A stretch of DNA of 64,000 bases from UBA6163 sp031411655 (GCA_031411655.1 JANOBM010000192.1:62001-126000); one strand, 5' to 3'. Counted from the first letter of the stretch, positions 18,067-27,725 are shown. Made by a program: numbers and translations. The notes: generated by a model from the letters alone, not told the origin.

Positions 18067-18810
18067 ATGACTGAAGCTACGAAAACGGGCTCCATCTTTT
18101 CTTCGCCGACGATGAGTGCGGAAGGCTCCCCGGAATTGGAATTGGACGCAAGTCCCATTCGCACGTCGGGATTTATCGCCTTGGGATTAGGGTTGCTGAG
18201 CTTTGTCGCGGTGCTTGGGCCGATGTTGATCGTTGTCCCGGCTCTCGCTATTTTGACCGCTCTTTTCGCGATTCGGCCTACCAACGGTGTCCGGCCCGTC
18301 GGCATCAAGGCTGCTTGGATTGGATTGTTTTGTGCCGTTTTATTCGCGGCTTGGGGGATGTCCGAAAGGCATCTGAAGTCGAAGCTCATGTCGGAGAGGG
18401 CGTCAAGATATGCCAGTCAATGGCTCCAGCTCGTCGCCCAAGGTGATCTGGAGTTGGCTCTGGAGCTTCAGGTTCATCCGACTCGTCGTCAACCTTCGTC
18501 GATGCCTCTTGCCGATTATTACCGGCGCAGCGACACCGCAGTCATGATGCTCAAGCAGTTTAAGGATCAAGAATCGATGCCGGCATTGATCAAAGCTGGC
18601 ACCAAGCCTAAATGGGAACTAGCAATGCCACCGACGGTTTATACCCGTTTTGGGCGTGAACTGACTCGTACTGTCTGGCGGGATACGACCGGAACTTATC
18701 AAAGCCCATTGAAGATAGAATTGGAATACTTGCCTGGAAAAGACGGGAAAGAGGCACAGTGGAAAATAGACTTGGTCAGCGACTACATGGATGACAGTGA
18801 TCGGGTTTAG
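18067..18810 (+). CDS. Membrane protein with two N-terminal helices (DUF4190-like), function unknown
   Basis: 247 residues counting from the ATG at 18067. Two hydrophobic helices (about residues 33-75, including GFIALGLGLLSFVAVLGPML, and a second near 85-100) resemble DUF4190-type regions found in planctomycete membrane proteins. The remaining ~145 residues are soluble and probably outside the cytoplasm; they show no known motif. A run of alternating T and C (TTTCTTTCCTATTTCC) just before the start lacks a good Shine-Dalgarno site. The frame is open further upstream but without homology-like sequence. It meets dnaE2 tail to tail, 20 bases apart. Confidence 0.65.
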   Translation: MTEATKTGSIFSSPTMSAEGSPELELDASPIRTSGFIALGLGLLSFVAVLGPMLIVVPALAILTALFAIRPTNGVRPVGIKAAWIGLFCAVLFAAWGMSERHLKSKLMSERASRYASQWLQLVAQGDLELALELQVHPTRRQPSSMPLADYYRRSDTAVMMLKQFKDQESMPALIKAGTKPKWELAMPPTVYTRFGRELTRTVWRDTTGTYQSPLKIELEYLPGKDGKEAQWKIDLVSDYMDDSDRV

Positions 18811-18830
18811 CGAAGGGTGGGGAGCTCTCG

Positions 18831-21800
18831 TTAGCGGAAATCGCGACTGGTCGTTTCAAGTCCTCGTACTTCACTGCTGAGGTCGGTGAGGTGACTTACA
18901 ATGACGTGGATAACGCCTTTGCGGTTTTCTAGTTTGCCATCGACCAACCACGCGTTACTGGTCTTCCCAATCCGATAGAAACGCTTCCAAACTTCGGCAA
19001 AAAATACCAAGTTGATAGAGCCCGTTTCATCTTCAAGCGTCACAAATGTAATTCCCTTTGCCGTGCTGGGTCGTTGTCGCAAAAGGACTAGTCCTGCCAC
19101 TCTCACATGCCGCCCGTCTCTCATCTCCGCGAGAGCCGCTGCTGTAACGCAGGACAATTGAGAAAGTTCGCGTCTCGCAAATGATATCGGATGGGCCTTG
19201 AGACTTAATCCGGTCGTATTGTAGTCGGCGTAAACCTCTTCAATCGGTTCCATTGAACGCAATTGGATTGGCACTTCATCGTCGTCGTCAAAGCCCGCCA
19301 ATAGGGGCATCTCACACTCTTTTTTCTCTTGTGAGAGCGATTGCCATACAGCTGCTCTTCGGTCATTTGCTAGGCTGTGGAAGGCATCGGCATCCGCAAG
19401 CGTTGTCAACGTGGACTGGGTCAACCTAAGGCGACGAGTCAAATCGGCTAGATCTCTAAAATTACCACTGACAGTTCGCTCCTCCACAATCTTTGATGCA
19501 ATCTCGATCGGAAGTCCCTTGATCATTCGCAATCCGAGACGAATCCCGTTTTTGAAAGCTCCGACTCGATTCGATTTTCCATGTTTGGATAAGTTTTGAG
19601 GTTCACCTGTTTGTTCCAGTGCGATAGTCTCAAGCGTGCAATCCCAATCACTGTTATTCACATCAGCGGCAAGTACCTGTACGCCCGCTTTTTTCGCATC
19701 TGCGACGAGTTGTGCTGGGGCATAAAAACCCATCGGTTGACTATTGAGCAATGCAGCGCAAAAGGCAGCGGGATAGTGTCGCTTGAGATAGCAGGACGCA
19801 TAGACGAGTAACGCAAAGCTTGCCGCATGAGACTCCGGAAATCCGTATTCACCGAACCCGCGAATTTGACGGAAAACTTGCTCCGCGAATGGACCGGTCA
19901 AGCCATTAGCCGCCATGCCTTCGATTAACTTGATCCGGAAGCGATCGATCACACCAGGGCGTCGCCACGCGGCCATGGCTCGACGCAACTGATCCGCTTC
20001 TCCTGGAGTAAATCCGGCCGCGACGACCGCCAATCGCATCGCTTGCTCTTGAAAGAGTGGAACGCCCAGCGTCTTCTCGAGTACACCGCGAATCGCGTCG
20101 TTTGGATACAGTACGGTACTTGGGTTCTCACGCGCTTTTAAGAAAGGATGAACCATTTGCCCTTGAATAGGGCCCGGCCGGACAATCGCAACTTCGATCA
20201 CAAGGTCATAGAAACACCGGGGTCGCAGTCTGGGGAGCATACTCATCTGCGCGCGGCTTTCGATCTGAAATACACCGACGGTATCTGCGTCGCAGATCAT
20301 GTCGTAGGTTGGCTGATCATTCGGTGGAATCGTGGCAAGTGATAATTCGCGTCCTTCGTGATGAGCGACCAGTTCAAAACATCGCCGAATGGCGGACAGC
20401 ATCCCTAGAGAGAGCACGTCGACCTTAAGAATACCGATTTCGTCTAGGTCGTCCTTGTCCCATTGGATGACCGTTCGTCCAGGCATCGAGGCATTCTCAA
20501 TGGGGCACAATTCACAAAGATCTCCTTTGGTCATCACCATGCCACCGACATGCTGGGACAGGTGCCTTGGAAAGCCGATTAACGACTCGGTGAGGTATAG
20601 AAAGCGGCTGCCGATAGCCGAGTTGGGATCTAATCCCACATCGCGGCAACGGTCGCCGAGTTGAAGTTCGCGATCGTAACTGCCGGCAAGCTTGGCAAGA
20701 GGGTCAATGATGTCTGCGGAAAGTCCTAATGACTTACCAACTTCGCGGATCGCGCTTCGCGACCGATAAGTCGTTACGGCTGCCGTCATGCCCGCAGAAT
20801 CGCGTCCGTATTTACTGTAGAGGTATTGCAGTACTTCCTCTCGACGTTGGTGTTCAAAGTCGACATCGATATCCGGAGCCTCATCACGTTCGCGACTGAT
20901 GAATCGCTCAAACAGTAGCTCCGTTTCGACAGGGTCGACGCTTGTAACGCCAAGGCAGTAACAAACGACAGAGTTCGCTGCACTTCCTCGTCCCTGACAA
21001 AGGATGCCTCGCTCTCGGGCAAAGCGAACCATATCCCAAACCGTCAAAAAATACGCTTCGTATCTCAGGGACTCGATCAACTCCATCTCATGCTTGAGCA
21101 CGCCAATGATTCGTTCGGGAACGGCATCGGGCCACCGCTGTTTCGCACCCTCCCAAGTCAATTTCTTTAAATACTGAATCGGCGACATACCTGGCGGTGC
21201 GATCTCTTCCGGGTATTCATAACGCAGTTGGTCCAATCGAAATGTACAACGATCCGCGATATCGACGGTGCTCGCGATCGCATCAGGGATGTCACGATAG
21301 ATGATGTCAATCTCGCTGAGCGAACGCAGATGGCGCTGTGCATTGGCGAACCGTTCGATATGAACTTGGTCGATCGTCGTCCCGTTTCGAATTGCGATCA
21401 GGCAATCGTGCAGGACCGATCGCTGCTGCGTGTGGTAATGAACGTCGCCAGCGGCCAGTAACGGCAATCCTGTCTCACGTGTTAGAAGTTGAAGCTGCGC
21501 GACCTTCATGGCGTCATCGACTCCGCCATGTAGCTCGCAAAGCAGGTAACCGCGATCGCCAAAGCAATCTCCAAAGCGATGAAGCCTTTCCTGGTTGCTT
21601 TCCTCAGAGAGGCTGAGCGGTCGACATGGTCTCACCGCCGCAACCATGCCCCCACTAAATTCAGCAATGTCGTCCCATTGAAGGTCGCATTCCCCTTTTT
21701 CGCGTCGCATCCTCCCGCGGCTGAGCAGTCGGCAAAGTCTGCCGTAGCTAGCGCGATCGGTTGGCCACAACACCATCATCGGCGAATCGCTCGGGTGAAC

Positions 21801-21998
21801 CTCTGCACCGACTAAGTAGGTGAAGCCAAGCTCCTTGGCGGGGGTCCATCCACGTACTATGCCCGCCAGCGAATTCCGATCGGTGATGGCGAGCCCGGTG
21901 TAACCCAAGGATGCTGCTTGCTCGACAAGCTCGGCAGGATGCGAAGCGGCCTCGAGAAACGAAAAGTTACTCTTACAGTGCAGCTCGACGTAACGCAT
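18831..21998 (-). CDS. dnaE2: Error-prone DNA polymerase III alpha subunit DnaE2 (ImuC)
   Basis: 1055-residue C-family polymerase used for translesion synthesis and damage-induced mutagenesis. The PHP domain opens with VELHCKSNFSFLEAASHPAE, the DnaE2 variant. Palm-domain acidic residues are seen in PDIDVDFEHQRREEV, followed by the finger segment with VRPGPIQGQMVHPFL and, near the C-terminus, a helix-hairpin-helix and an OB-fold (HVRVAGLVLLRQRPSTAKG, typical of DnaE2). The length fits DnaE2 (about 1050) rather than the replicative DnaE1. The ATG at 21998 starts at the family's usual N-terminus; the frame is open 36 bases further. Neither imuA nor imuB is adjacent, contrary to the usual cassette. 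A palindrome upstream may be its operator. Confidence 0.93.
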   Translation of the reverse strand: MRYVELHCKSNFSFLEAASHPAELVEQAASLGYTGLAITDRNSLAGIVRGWTPAKELGFTYLVGAEVHPSDSPMMVLWPTDRASYGRLCRLLSRGRMRREKGECDLQWDDIAEFSGGMVAAVRPCRPLSLSEESNQERLHRFGDCFGDRGYLLCELHGGVDDAMKVAQLQLLTRETGLPLLAAGDVHYHTQQRSVLHDCLIAIRNGTTIDQVHIERFANAQRHLRSLSEIDIIYRDIPDAIASTVDIADRCTFRLDQLRYEYPEEIAPPGMSPIQYLKKLTWEGAKQRWPDAVPERIIGVLKHEMELIESLRYEAYFLTVWDMVRFARERGILCQGRGSAANSVVCYCLGVTSVDPVETELLFERFISRERDEAPDIDVDFEHQRREEVLQYLYSKYGRDSAGMTAAVTTYRSRSAIREVGKSLGLSADIIDPLAKLAGSYDRELQLGDRCRDVGLDPNSAIGSRFLYLTESLIGFPRHLSQHVGGMVMTKGDLCELCPIENASMPGRTVIQWDKDDLDEIGILKVDVLSLGMLSAIRRCFELVAHHEGRELSLATIPPNDQPTYDMICDADTVGVFQIESRAQMSMLPRLRPRCFYDLVIEVAIVRPGPIQGQMVHPFLKARENPSTVLYPNDAIRGVLEKTLGVPLFQEQAMRLAVVAAGFTPGEADQLRRAMAAWRRPGVIDRFRIKLIEGMAANGLTGPFAEQVFRQIRGFGEYGFPESHAASFALLVYASCYLKRHYPAAFCAALLNSQPMGFYAPAQLVADAKKAGVQVLAADVNNSDWDCTLETIALEQTGEPQNLSKHGKSNRVGAFKNGIRLGLRMIKGLPIEIASKIVEERTVSGNFRDLADLTRRLRLTQSTLTTLADADAFHSLANDRRAAVWQSLSQEKKECEMPLLAGFDDDDEVPIQLRSMEPIEEVYADYNTTGLSLKAHPISFARRELSQLSCVTAAALAEMRDGRHVRVAGLVLLRQRPSTAKGITFVTLEDETGSINLVFFAEVWKRFYRIGKTSNAWLVDGKLENRKGVIHVIVSHLTDLSSEVRGLETTSRDFR

Positions 21999-22042
21999 TT
22001 TTGAACCTGCCGGATATGGTGAACGGGGGTTCATGTTATCTT

Positions 22043-22069
22043 AGGAGATTGCTTTTACAGCAATCACCT
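22043..22069. promoter_or_regulatory. Inverted repeat upstream of dnaE2, candidate SOS operator
   Basis: GATTGC and GCAATC (22047-22052 and 22060-22065) form a perfect 6-base inverted repeat around a 7-base spacer. After one mismatch each side, three more pairs extend it to AGG/CCT at the ends. It is 45 bases upstream of the dnaE2 start, the right place for a LexA-like repressor, since dnaE2 genes are commonly SOS controlled. The consensus for planctomycete LexA is not known to me. Confidence 0.45.
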
Positions 22070-22196
22070 CTACCAGAATCCACGCCATTTAGGTTGGAAT
22101 CGTAAGATGCAAGATTTTGCGTTTGACCCACCAAGATTGGGGTAGGCTTTACGAATTACCCACCATCATGATCACAACGCCGCCCCGAGAACTTCA

Positions 22197-22673
22197 ATGA
22201 ATGAATCCTCTTCTGCCTTCCCTACTACCGGTAACGCTTCGGACGCTGCTAATCCGCGATGGAGTGAGGCACGCCAGACGACGATTGACGATGAACTTAG
22301 CCATTCGGCACTGATAGGCTACATCTTTTGGGTCATCGGGTTCACGGGGGCGCATCGGTTTTTCTTTGGAAAGCCGCTTACCGGAGCAATTTGGTTCTTT
22401 ACCGGCGGACTCCTTTTGATCGGTTGGATCGTCGATGTCTTCTTGGTGCCGGCAATGGCGCGGGAAGCGGACCGCCGATACCCTCAGACCAGCCATGATT
22501 ACAACCTAGCGTGGCTTCTACTCGTGTTCCTTGGCTTTTTCGGCGCTCACCGGTTTTACCTTGGAAAGTACCTCACCGCGGTACTGTACTTAGTCACCGG
22601 TGGATTGTTTGGGATCGGCTATGTGTACGATTTACTGACACTGAACGATCAAATCGCTGAAATGGCAGCCTGA
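22197..22673 (+). CDS. Membrane protein with two TM2 repeats
   Basis: 158 residues. Two TM2 domains are visible, each a pair of helices joined by a short turn: residues ~38-85 (FTGAHRFFFGKPLTGAIWFF) and ~100-148 (FFGAHRFYLGKYLTAVLYLV). Both keep the GAHRFYxGK turn that marks the family. The duplication probably arose by internal repeat. TM2 proteins are of unknown function, though eukaryotic ones act in phagocytosis. It reads away from dnaE2 and ends two bases from the convergent dipeptidase gene. Confidence 0.9.
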   Translation: MNESSSAFPTTGNASDAANPRWSEARQTTIDDELSHSALIGYIFWVIGFTGAHRFFFGKPLTGAIWFFTGGLLLIGWIVDVFLVPAMAREADRRYPQTSHDYNLAWLLLVFLGFFGAHRFYLGKYLTAVLYLVTGGLFGIGYVYDLLTLNDQIAEMAA

Positions 22674-22675
22674 AG

Positions 22676-23758
22676 TCACCCCGGTATGAATGTCTTGCTC
22701 GGCAACACTTCTCCAAAAAATCGCAACCAGTTGCCAGACATGATCAGCTCGATATCCGCTTCAGGGTAACCACGCTGTTCAAGCCGCTCCGGCAGAATGC
22801 GTTGCAGATCGGAGAACCGTTGCAGGTCGGCTGGTGTTTGTTCGTTTCCGTAGCCGCCATCGAGGTCGGTGCCAATGGCTGCATGCCGAACGTTGCCAGC
22901 CAATTGGCAGATCACATCGATGTTGTCGACTGCTGTATCAATGGTCGCTGTAGGCTTGGTCGAGCCACGCACATAGCCGTCTTGCAGCATGATCACATCA
23001 AACGCAGTTCCGATCACGCCGTCTCGCTCGATGACGGCCCGGAGTTGCGAATCACTGAACTGTCGTTGCCAATTGCAAATGCGACGCGCATTCTGATGGC
23101 TCGCGTGTATCCTTCCCGAAAACCGATCGAGGAGTTGCCAGAAAGCGACATCGGATAGATGGGTAACGTCCACCGTCATCCCTAGACGCTCAATGTTTTT
23201 GAGCAGCGGAATCGCATCGACTGCCAAGCCGACTTCGGTGCGAGTGCCACCACCGTATCGATTCGCGCCGTAGTGGGTCAGCCCAATCGCTCTCAAGCCA
23301 TGTTCGTAGAACTCCACCACTGTGTCGGGTGTTAGCAAGGGGTCTGCGCCCTCCATGGTGAGAATAAAACCCAGAGGCTCAGACTGCGGTGCGGCGTTAT
23401 AGCTTGCGACATGCTGCGCGAGTTGCTCGCTGGTGCGCAGCATCCGCATGTACCCTGCCTGCTCCATTGCACGGTAATAGGCTAGATGTGCATGTGCCAT
23501 CGCGTAGCACGTTTCGGGTGTTGTCCAACCGAAGTCATGGTCGATTTCCTTTTCCTGACGCGCTAGCAGGGTCGTCAGGCAAACGCCAACCTGCGACGCC
23601 CTTAACTCGGGAAAGCTGAGCGTTCCATTGCACCGTCCCGGCGCCGTCATGCCTGCGGTCTTCTCTTGGACGCGAATATCATCGACCGTCATTCGCAAAT
23701 CGCGATTCCAATCGATCGCATTCAATGCAAGATCGAGGTGACCATCGAATAGAAGCAT
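22676..23758 (-). CDS. Membrane dipeptidase, peptidase family M19
   Basis: 360-residue zinc dipeptidase, related to renal dipeptidase. Metal ligands can be traced: HxD in LFDGHLDLALN at the very N-terminus, a Glu in LTMEGADPLL, and His residues in DVTHLSDVAFW and IHASHQNARRICNW; GTDLDGGYG stands for the usual GSDFDGG. M19 enzymes cleave dipeptides with a D-residue at the C-terminal side or beta-lactam-like bonds. It has no signal peptide, so it acts in the cytoplasm. The RraA-like gene precedes it by 48 bases on the same strand, and the divergent cluster on the other side handles D-amino-acid-like compounds. Confidence 0.9.
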   Translation of the reverse strand: MLLFDGHLDLALNAIDWNRDLRMTVDDIRVQEKTAGMTAPGRCNGTLSFPELRASQVGVCLTTLLARQEKEIDHDFGWTTPETCYAMAHAHLAYYRAMEQAGYMRMLRTSEQLAQHVASYNAAPQSEPLGFILTMEGADPLLTPDTVVEFYEHGLRAIGLTHYGANRYGGGTRTEVGLAVDAIPLLKNIERLGMTVDVTHLSDVAFWQLLDRFSGRIHASHQNARRICNWQRQFSDSQLRAVIERDGVIGTAFDVIMLQDGYVRGSTKPTATIDTAVDNIDVICQLAGNVRHAAIGTDLDGGYGNEQTPADLQRFSDLQRILPERLEQRGYPEADIELIMSGNWLRFFGEVLPSKTFIPG

Positions 23759-23806
23759 CTTCTTTCCTCATGCTGTTAATACAACCGTTGTGATACCAAT
23801 CCGCGC

Positions 23807-24520
23807 TCAAAGCACCCCAAACTTCGCAAAGGCCGCGGATGCAGACATGCCTGCTTTCACTGCCTCGCGAACTTGATCTTCGGCATGAGACTTCTTCCAC
23901 GCCGCAGATACCACCTCGACTTCGACTGACCTCGGCACGATGACGATCCCATCGTCGTCTGCTGCGATCAGATCGCCAGGAGAGATAGCGACCCCATCCA
24001 GTTCAACCGTCACATCATAATCGATCACACGTTGTCGATTGCGGCTGTCGTAGGGGCAGCAACCGCGTGCGAAAACGGGGAATTCAAGCTTGCGGATCAT
24101 CGCTCGATCTCTGATCGCGCCATCGACGATGACGCCGATGCAACCCGCATTGGTCGCGGCTGTCGTCAGTAATTCGCCCCATATCCCTGACCGCATGGAG
24201 CCGCCAGCAGCGCATACAATTACATCGTCCGCCTGACATGAATCGATCGCCCGCAATTCCAACTGATACGGCTCGGGGTCGACGTGAGCCATGTCAGCCC
24301 ACAGGGTTGTCTTTACTCGCCCCACCAGAAACACTCCCGGCATCGTGATCGATGCAAGCGGTAACCGAGGCGATTGACGAGCATACCCATGAGCGTCCAA
24401 CGCATCACAAAGCAGCGGTACCGTCAACCGCTTACGGATCTGGTCGAGTGTCACCTTGACCGTGGTTGCCTGTTCATGGTTGGCCTGAGGTTGAACATGG
24501 TCATCGGCTGAATCATGCAT
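23807..24520 (-). CDS. RraA-family protein (aldolase-like)
   Basis: About 237 residues from the ATG at 24520 (the frame opens 81 bases earlier with unlike sequence). The RraA/HMG-aldolase core is clear: GGSMRSGIWGELLTTAA (nearly the GGxxxAxxGxLL signature), VIVDGAIRDRAMI with the Arg-Asp metal and substrate pair, PVFARGCCPYDS, and a C-terminal VSPGDLIAADDDGIVIVP-like segment. Members are either 4-hydroxy-4-methyl-2-oxoglutarate/oxaloacetate aldolases or RNase E regulators; since no RNase E is seen and the neighbours are catabolic, the aldolase role is likelier. The substrate stays undecided. Confidence 0.82.
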   Translation of the reverse strand: MHDSADDHVQPQANHEQATTVKVTLDQIRKRLTVPLLCDALDAHGYARQSPRLPLASITMPGVFLVGRVKTTLWADMAHVDPEPYQLELRAIDSCQADDVIVCAAGGSMRSGIWGELLTTAATNAGCIGVIVDGAIRDRAMIRKLEFPVFARGCCPYDSRNRQRVIDYDVTVELDGVAISPGDLIAADDDGIVIVPRSVEVEVVSAAWKKSHAEDQVREAVKAGMSASAAFAKFGVL

Positions 24521-24911
24521 TGCGACACTCGATTGCTGCGTACTGTGGCACCGGTTATCTCCTTGCAGGCGAAGCGAAATGGTTTGGGATGATTGCCCCA
24601 TGCGTTACTTGCAGGTCGTCAGTAAACGCTCCGTCCGTCATGTATCCGTCCGTCATGTATCTGTCCGTCATGTACCCAACGGTGCCGAGTATTTTCAGAA
24701 AGCGATGCGAGCTCGAAATTTTTAAACTGACGTCGGCTCCAAAGTTTGCCAACGGGCGTCCAATCGGATAGCCTACTCACCGATTGCCTGCCTAAATGGT
24801 GAAGATTGGTTTTATCTTTCCGCTTGACGGAACGCAACGACGGGCGTGTAATGCCTGCGGCGCGAGTGCCCTATCTGTAGGAACCGAGCTAAATCGGCCT
24901 GTGAGGTTGAG
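24521..24911. other. Divergent intergenic region of the catabolic cluster
   Basis: Almost 400 bases separating the RraA-like gene (leftward) from the MlrC-like gene (rightward); both promoters should lie here. It contains three copies of a 15-base tandem repeat at 24633-24677. No regulator gene or clear operator is seen. Confidence 0.5.
24633..24677. repeat. Three tandem copies of a 15-base unit
   Basis: Copies at 24633-24647, 24648-24662 and 24663-24677 share GTCCGTCATGTAYCY; the first and second differ at one base, the third at two. It is centred in the divergent promoter region. Whether it binds a regulator or is a slipped-strand duplication cannot be told. Confidence 0.8.
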
Positions 24912-26516
24912 TTGTTTCGCAAATTCGAGGACTCTAATATAGCGGCAGCAAGCGACACGGGGACGGCGCACCGCAGAGTTCTCGTCGCCGCACTTTTCCA
25001 CGAAACCCATGCGTTTCTTGAGGGAACGACTGGATGGGACGCGTTCAAAATTCACCGTGGCGATGAGATGTTGCAGCTCAGCGGAGAGGCCTCGCCGCTG
25101 GGAGGCGTCCTTGAATTTGCTAATGCTCAGGGATGGCACGTGTTGCCCGCAATCTCTGCGGCGGCAGTGCCAAGCGCAACAGTCGCGGATGACGTTTGGA
25201 CTCGCTACTGGGATGAGTTTGCATCATTGGCAAAACCGCATCTGCAGGAAGGTATTGACGCAGTCTTTCTGGTGCTTCATGGTGCGATGGTCTGTGAGTC
25301 GGTGCGGGACGTCGAAGGTGAATTTCTTCGAAGGCTTCGCGTACTTTTGAATTCACGCGAGTTGCCTGTATTCGGAGTGTTTGACCTGCATGCAAACCTT
25401 AGCTCAGCCATGGCGGATGAAAGCAACTGTTTAGTTGCTTATCGCGAGAACCCACATTGGGATGCTCGCGATTCCGCAGTACGTGCCGCGGGCTTACTTG
25501 CTAACGCACTTGACTCAGGCGACAGGCCTCATCAGGTCATCGCACGACTCCCGATTGTTTGGCCGCCCACGGGAACCGCGTCGAGCGTCGAGCCGATGAA
25601 ACGCCTGCTTGCTCTCGCGAGGCAATTAGAAGCCGAGCACCCCACTTTCTATTGCGTAAACGTCGTTCCCGGGTTTGCTTTTTCAGATACCGTCGATACG
25701 GGAGTCCGATTTGGTATTTCAACCATTGGGACCAAGGATGAGGCATTGGCGGCATTGGATCGACTGTCGATACTCGCCTTGGAACTTGCGGAGTGTGGAA
25801 ATGTCGTCGAGAGCAATCTCGGGATGGTATTGCAGGATATCGTTGATCACCCGGTTTCAGGATTGACAGTCCTTGCAGAGCCAACCGACAACATCGGCGC
25901 GGGTGCGCCCGGCGATGGGACAGGTCTTCTTCGTGGTCTTATCCAGTATGAAATCCAGAGAGCTGCGATTTGCCTCTGCGATCCACAATCGGTTTTACGT
26001 TTGGAAAACCGTCTCGTGGGTGAGGTTGTCACTTTAGACTTAGGAGGGCGCGGCAGTCGGTTCGACGCTGGGCCGCTGACATTGGATTGTGAATTGCGAC
26101 TTCTCAGCGACGGACTATTTGAACTTGAGGACAAGCAAAGCCACTTGGCATCGCTGTTTGGAAGTCGATTCGATATGGGGCGAGCAGCCGTGGTTCGTCA
26201 CGCTGGCATCACGATCCTATTGACTTCTCAACGCACGCCACCGATGGACCTCGGGCAGTGGCATCATATGGGAGTCGCAGTCGAAGACTATTCGGTCGTT
26301 GGCGTAAAAGCGGCTGTGGCGCATCGTCGAGCCTATGATGCGATTGCCGTTCGCCACTTTTGGGTCGATACGCCAGGCCCATGTTCGTCTCGACTGGAGC
26401 GATTTGCTTACGAAAATATCGAGCGGCCTTGTTATCCGTTTGATCTGCTGGCGACGATTAAGTCGCAATTCGTTTGCCCTTCCAAACTGCCAAACTCGAA
26501 ATGCACCGTCCCTTGA
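24912..26516 (+). CDS. M81 family metallopeptidase (MlrC-like)
   Basis: 534 residues of the microcystinase C family (DUF1485 plus MlrC C-terminal domain). The N-terminal zinc site is visible: LVAALFHETHAFLEGTTG, then VLHGAMVCES and FGVFDLHANLS. The C-terminal part has CDPQSVLRL and RFDMGRAAVVRHAGITILL. MlrC breaks the linear microcystin products in sphingomonads, while most relatives act on unknown peptides, lactams or D-amino-acid compounds. The start is a TTG with GAGG five bases before it. It heads the plus-strand part of a catabolic cluster with a D-threonine-aldolase-like enzyme and an MFS transporter 60 bases and more downstream. Confidence 0.85.
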   Translation: MFRKFEDSNIAAASDTGTAHRRVLVAALFHETHAFLEGTTGWDAFKIHRGDEMLQLSGEASPLGGVLEFANAQGWHVLPAISAAAVPSATVADDVWTRYWDEFASLAKPHLQEGIDAVFLVLHGAMVCESVRDVEGEFLRRLRVLLNSRELPVFGVFDLHANLSSAMADESNCLVAYRENPHWDARDSAVRAAGLLANALDSGDRPHQVIARLPIVWPPTGTASSVEPMKRLLALARQLEAEHPTFYCVNVVPGFAFSDTVDTGVRFGISTIGTKDEALAALDRLSILALELAECGNVVESNLGMVLQDIVDHPVSGLTVLAEPTDNIGAGAPGDGTGLLRGLIQYEIQRAAICLCDPQSVLRLENRLVGEVVTLDLGGRGSRFDAGPLTLDCELRLLSDGLFELEDKQSHLASLFGSRFDMGRAAVVRHAGITILLTSQRTPPMDLGQWHHMGVAVEDYSVVGVKAAVAHRRAYDAIAVRHFWVDTPGPCSSRLERFAYENIERPCYPFDLLATIKSQFVCPSKLPNSKCTVP

Positions 26517-26576
26517 CGCAAGATTTCGGGTATTTTTATCAACCTCGCAGGTCGGTACTGACAATACAAGTATCAC

Positions 26577-27725
26577 TTGTGCCCTCCTTTCATCCCCTTT
26601 TTGAAAGTTCGCGAAGTGAGCTTTTGGTACGAGATCGAGAATGTCGCCGATGTCGCGTCCCCTGCCCTGTTGATTTATCCCGATCGAGTGTTGGAGAACC
26701 TAAAGCGGATGATTGCGATGGCTGGTGGTGACGCCGCTCGCCTTCGCCCCCATGTCAAGACACACAAGCTTCCGCAAATCATTCGAATGAAACGTTCATT
26801 GGGTATTGAACGCTTCAAGACATCAACGATCGCTGAAGCAGAGATGACGGCGATGGAAGGTGGGCAAGATATCTTGCTGGCCTATCAGCCGGTTGGCCCG
26901 AATGTCGTAAGGTTGGCAAAGTTGATTCAGCGTTTTCCCCAAACGCGTTTCAGCGCGCTGGTCGATAACGAATGGTCGTTGGAGGAGATCTCAAAAGGCG
27001 CGATCGAGCATGGCGTCGAAGTCAACCTGTTTGTTGATCTTAATGTTGGGATGAACCGAACCGGTATCGTTCCTGGAGAGGCAGCCGTGCGTCTTTACTC
27101 TCGCGTTTGCAATACTTGCGGCATCGCGCCTGCAGGTGTACATGCTTATGATGGCCATTTGCATAACGCGAATTTTGTCGCCCTGACGAGCGAATCCAAT
27201 TCGGTGTTTTCGAGCGTCCTGTCCTTCATTGACCGCCTTGATAACGAACGGTTGCCTGTTCCGCACATCGTGGCCGGCGGAACGCCTACGTCCTCTTTGC
27301 TATTAAAGCATCCAAAAGTAGAGGTTGGTGCTGGAACCACTGTCCTTTGGGATTTTGGTCAAGCGGAGACATCGCCGGACCTGAACTACTTGAACGCAGC
27401 CGTGTTACTCGCGCGGGTCATCAGTCGGCCTACTTCGGATCGATTGTGCCTTGATGTCGGACACAAGGCGGTGGCATCCGAGATGGCGCAACCTCGTGTT
27501 CGATGGTTTGGATTAGAAAATGCAGAGGTCGTGATGCACAGCGAAGAGCATTTGGTCCTGCGAATTGATAATGCAGAGCAGTTCGCCGTAGGAACGGTAC
27601 TGTATGGCATTCCCCGCCATATCTGCCCGACCGTTGCGCTACATAACGAAGTCGGCTGTGTTCGAGATGGAAGAGTGGTGGAACGTTGGCCAGTGACTGC
27701 GAGAGCACGATGCCTGACGATCTAA
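26577..27725 (+). CDS. D-threonine aldolase/D-serine dehydratase-like PLP enzyme
   Basis: 382 residues of fold-type III PLP enzymes. The N-terminal alanine-racemase barrel has the PLP lysine in RPHVKTHKLPQIIRMK, and the C-terminal D-serine-dehydratase-like domain has the metal-binding His and Cys in GIPRHICPTVALHNEV, a signature of D-threonine aldolase. It should cleave D-threonine (or D-beta-hydroxy amino acids) to glycine and an aldehyde, or act on a similar D-amino acid. The start is unclear: TTG at 26577, or GTG at 26619, where the family's WYEIENV begins. Its end overlaps the start of the MFS gene by 16 bases, so transporter and enzyme are linked. Confidence 0.88.
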   Translation: MCPPFIPFLKVREVSFWYEIENVADVASPALLIYPDRVLENLKRMIAMAGGDAARLRPHVKTHKLPQIIRMKRSLGIERFKTSTIAEAEMTAMEGGQDILLAYQPVGPNVVRLAKLIQRFPQTRFSALVDNEWSLEEISKGAIEHGVEVNLFVDLNVGMNRTGIVPGEAAVRLYSRVCNTCGIAPAGVHAYDGHLHNANFVALTSESNSVFSSVLSFIDRLDNERLPVPHIVAGGTPTSSLLLKHPKVEVGAGTTVLWDFGQAETSPDLNYLNAAVLLARVISRPTSDRLCLDVGHKAVASEMAQPRVRWFGLENAEVVMHSEEHLVLRIDNAEQFAVGTVLYGIPRHICPTVALHNEVGCVRDGRVVERWPVTARARCLTI

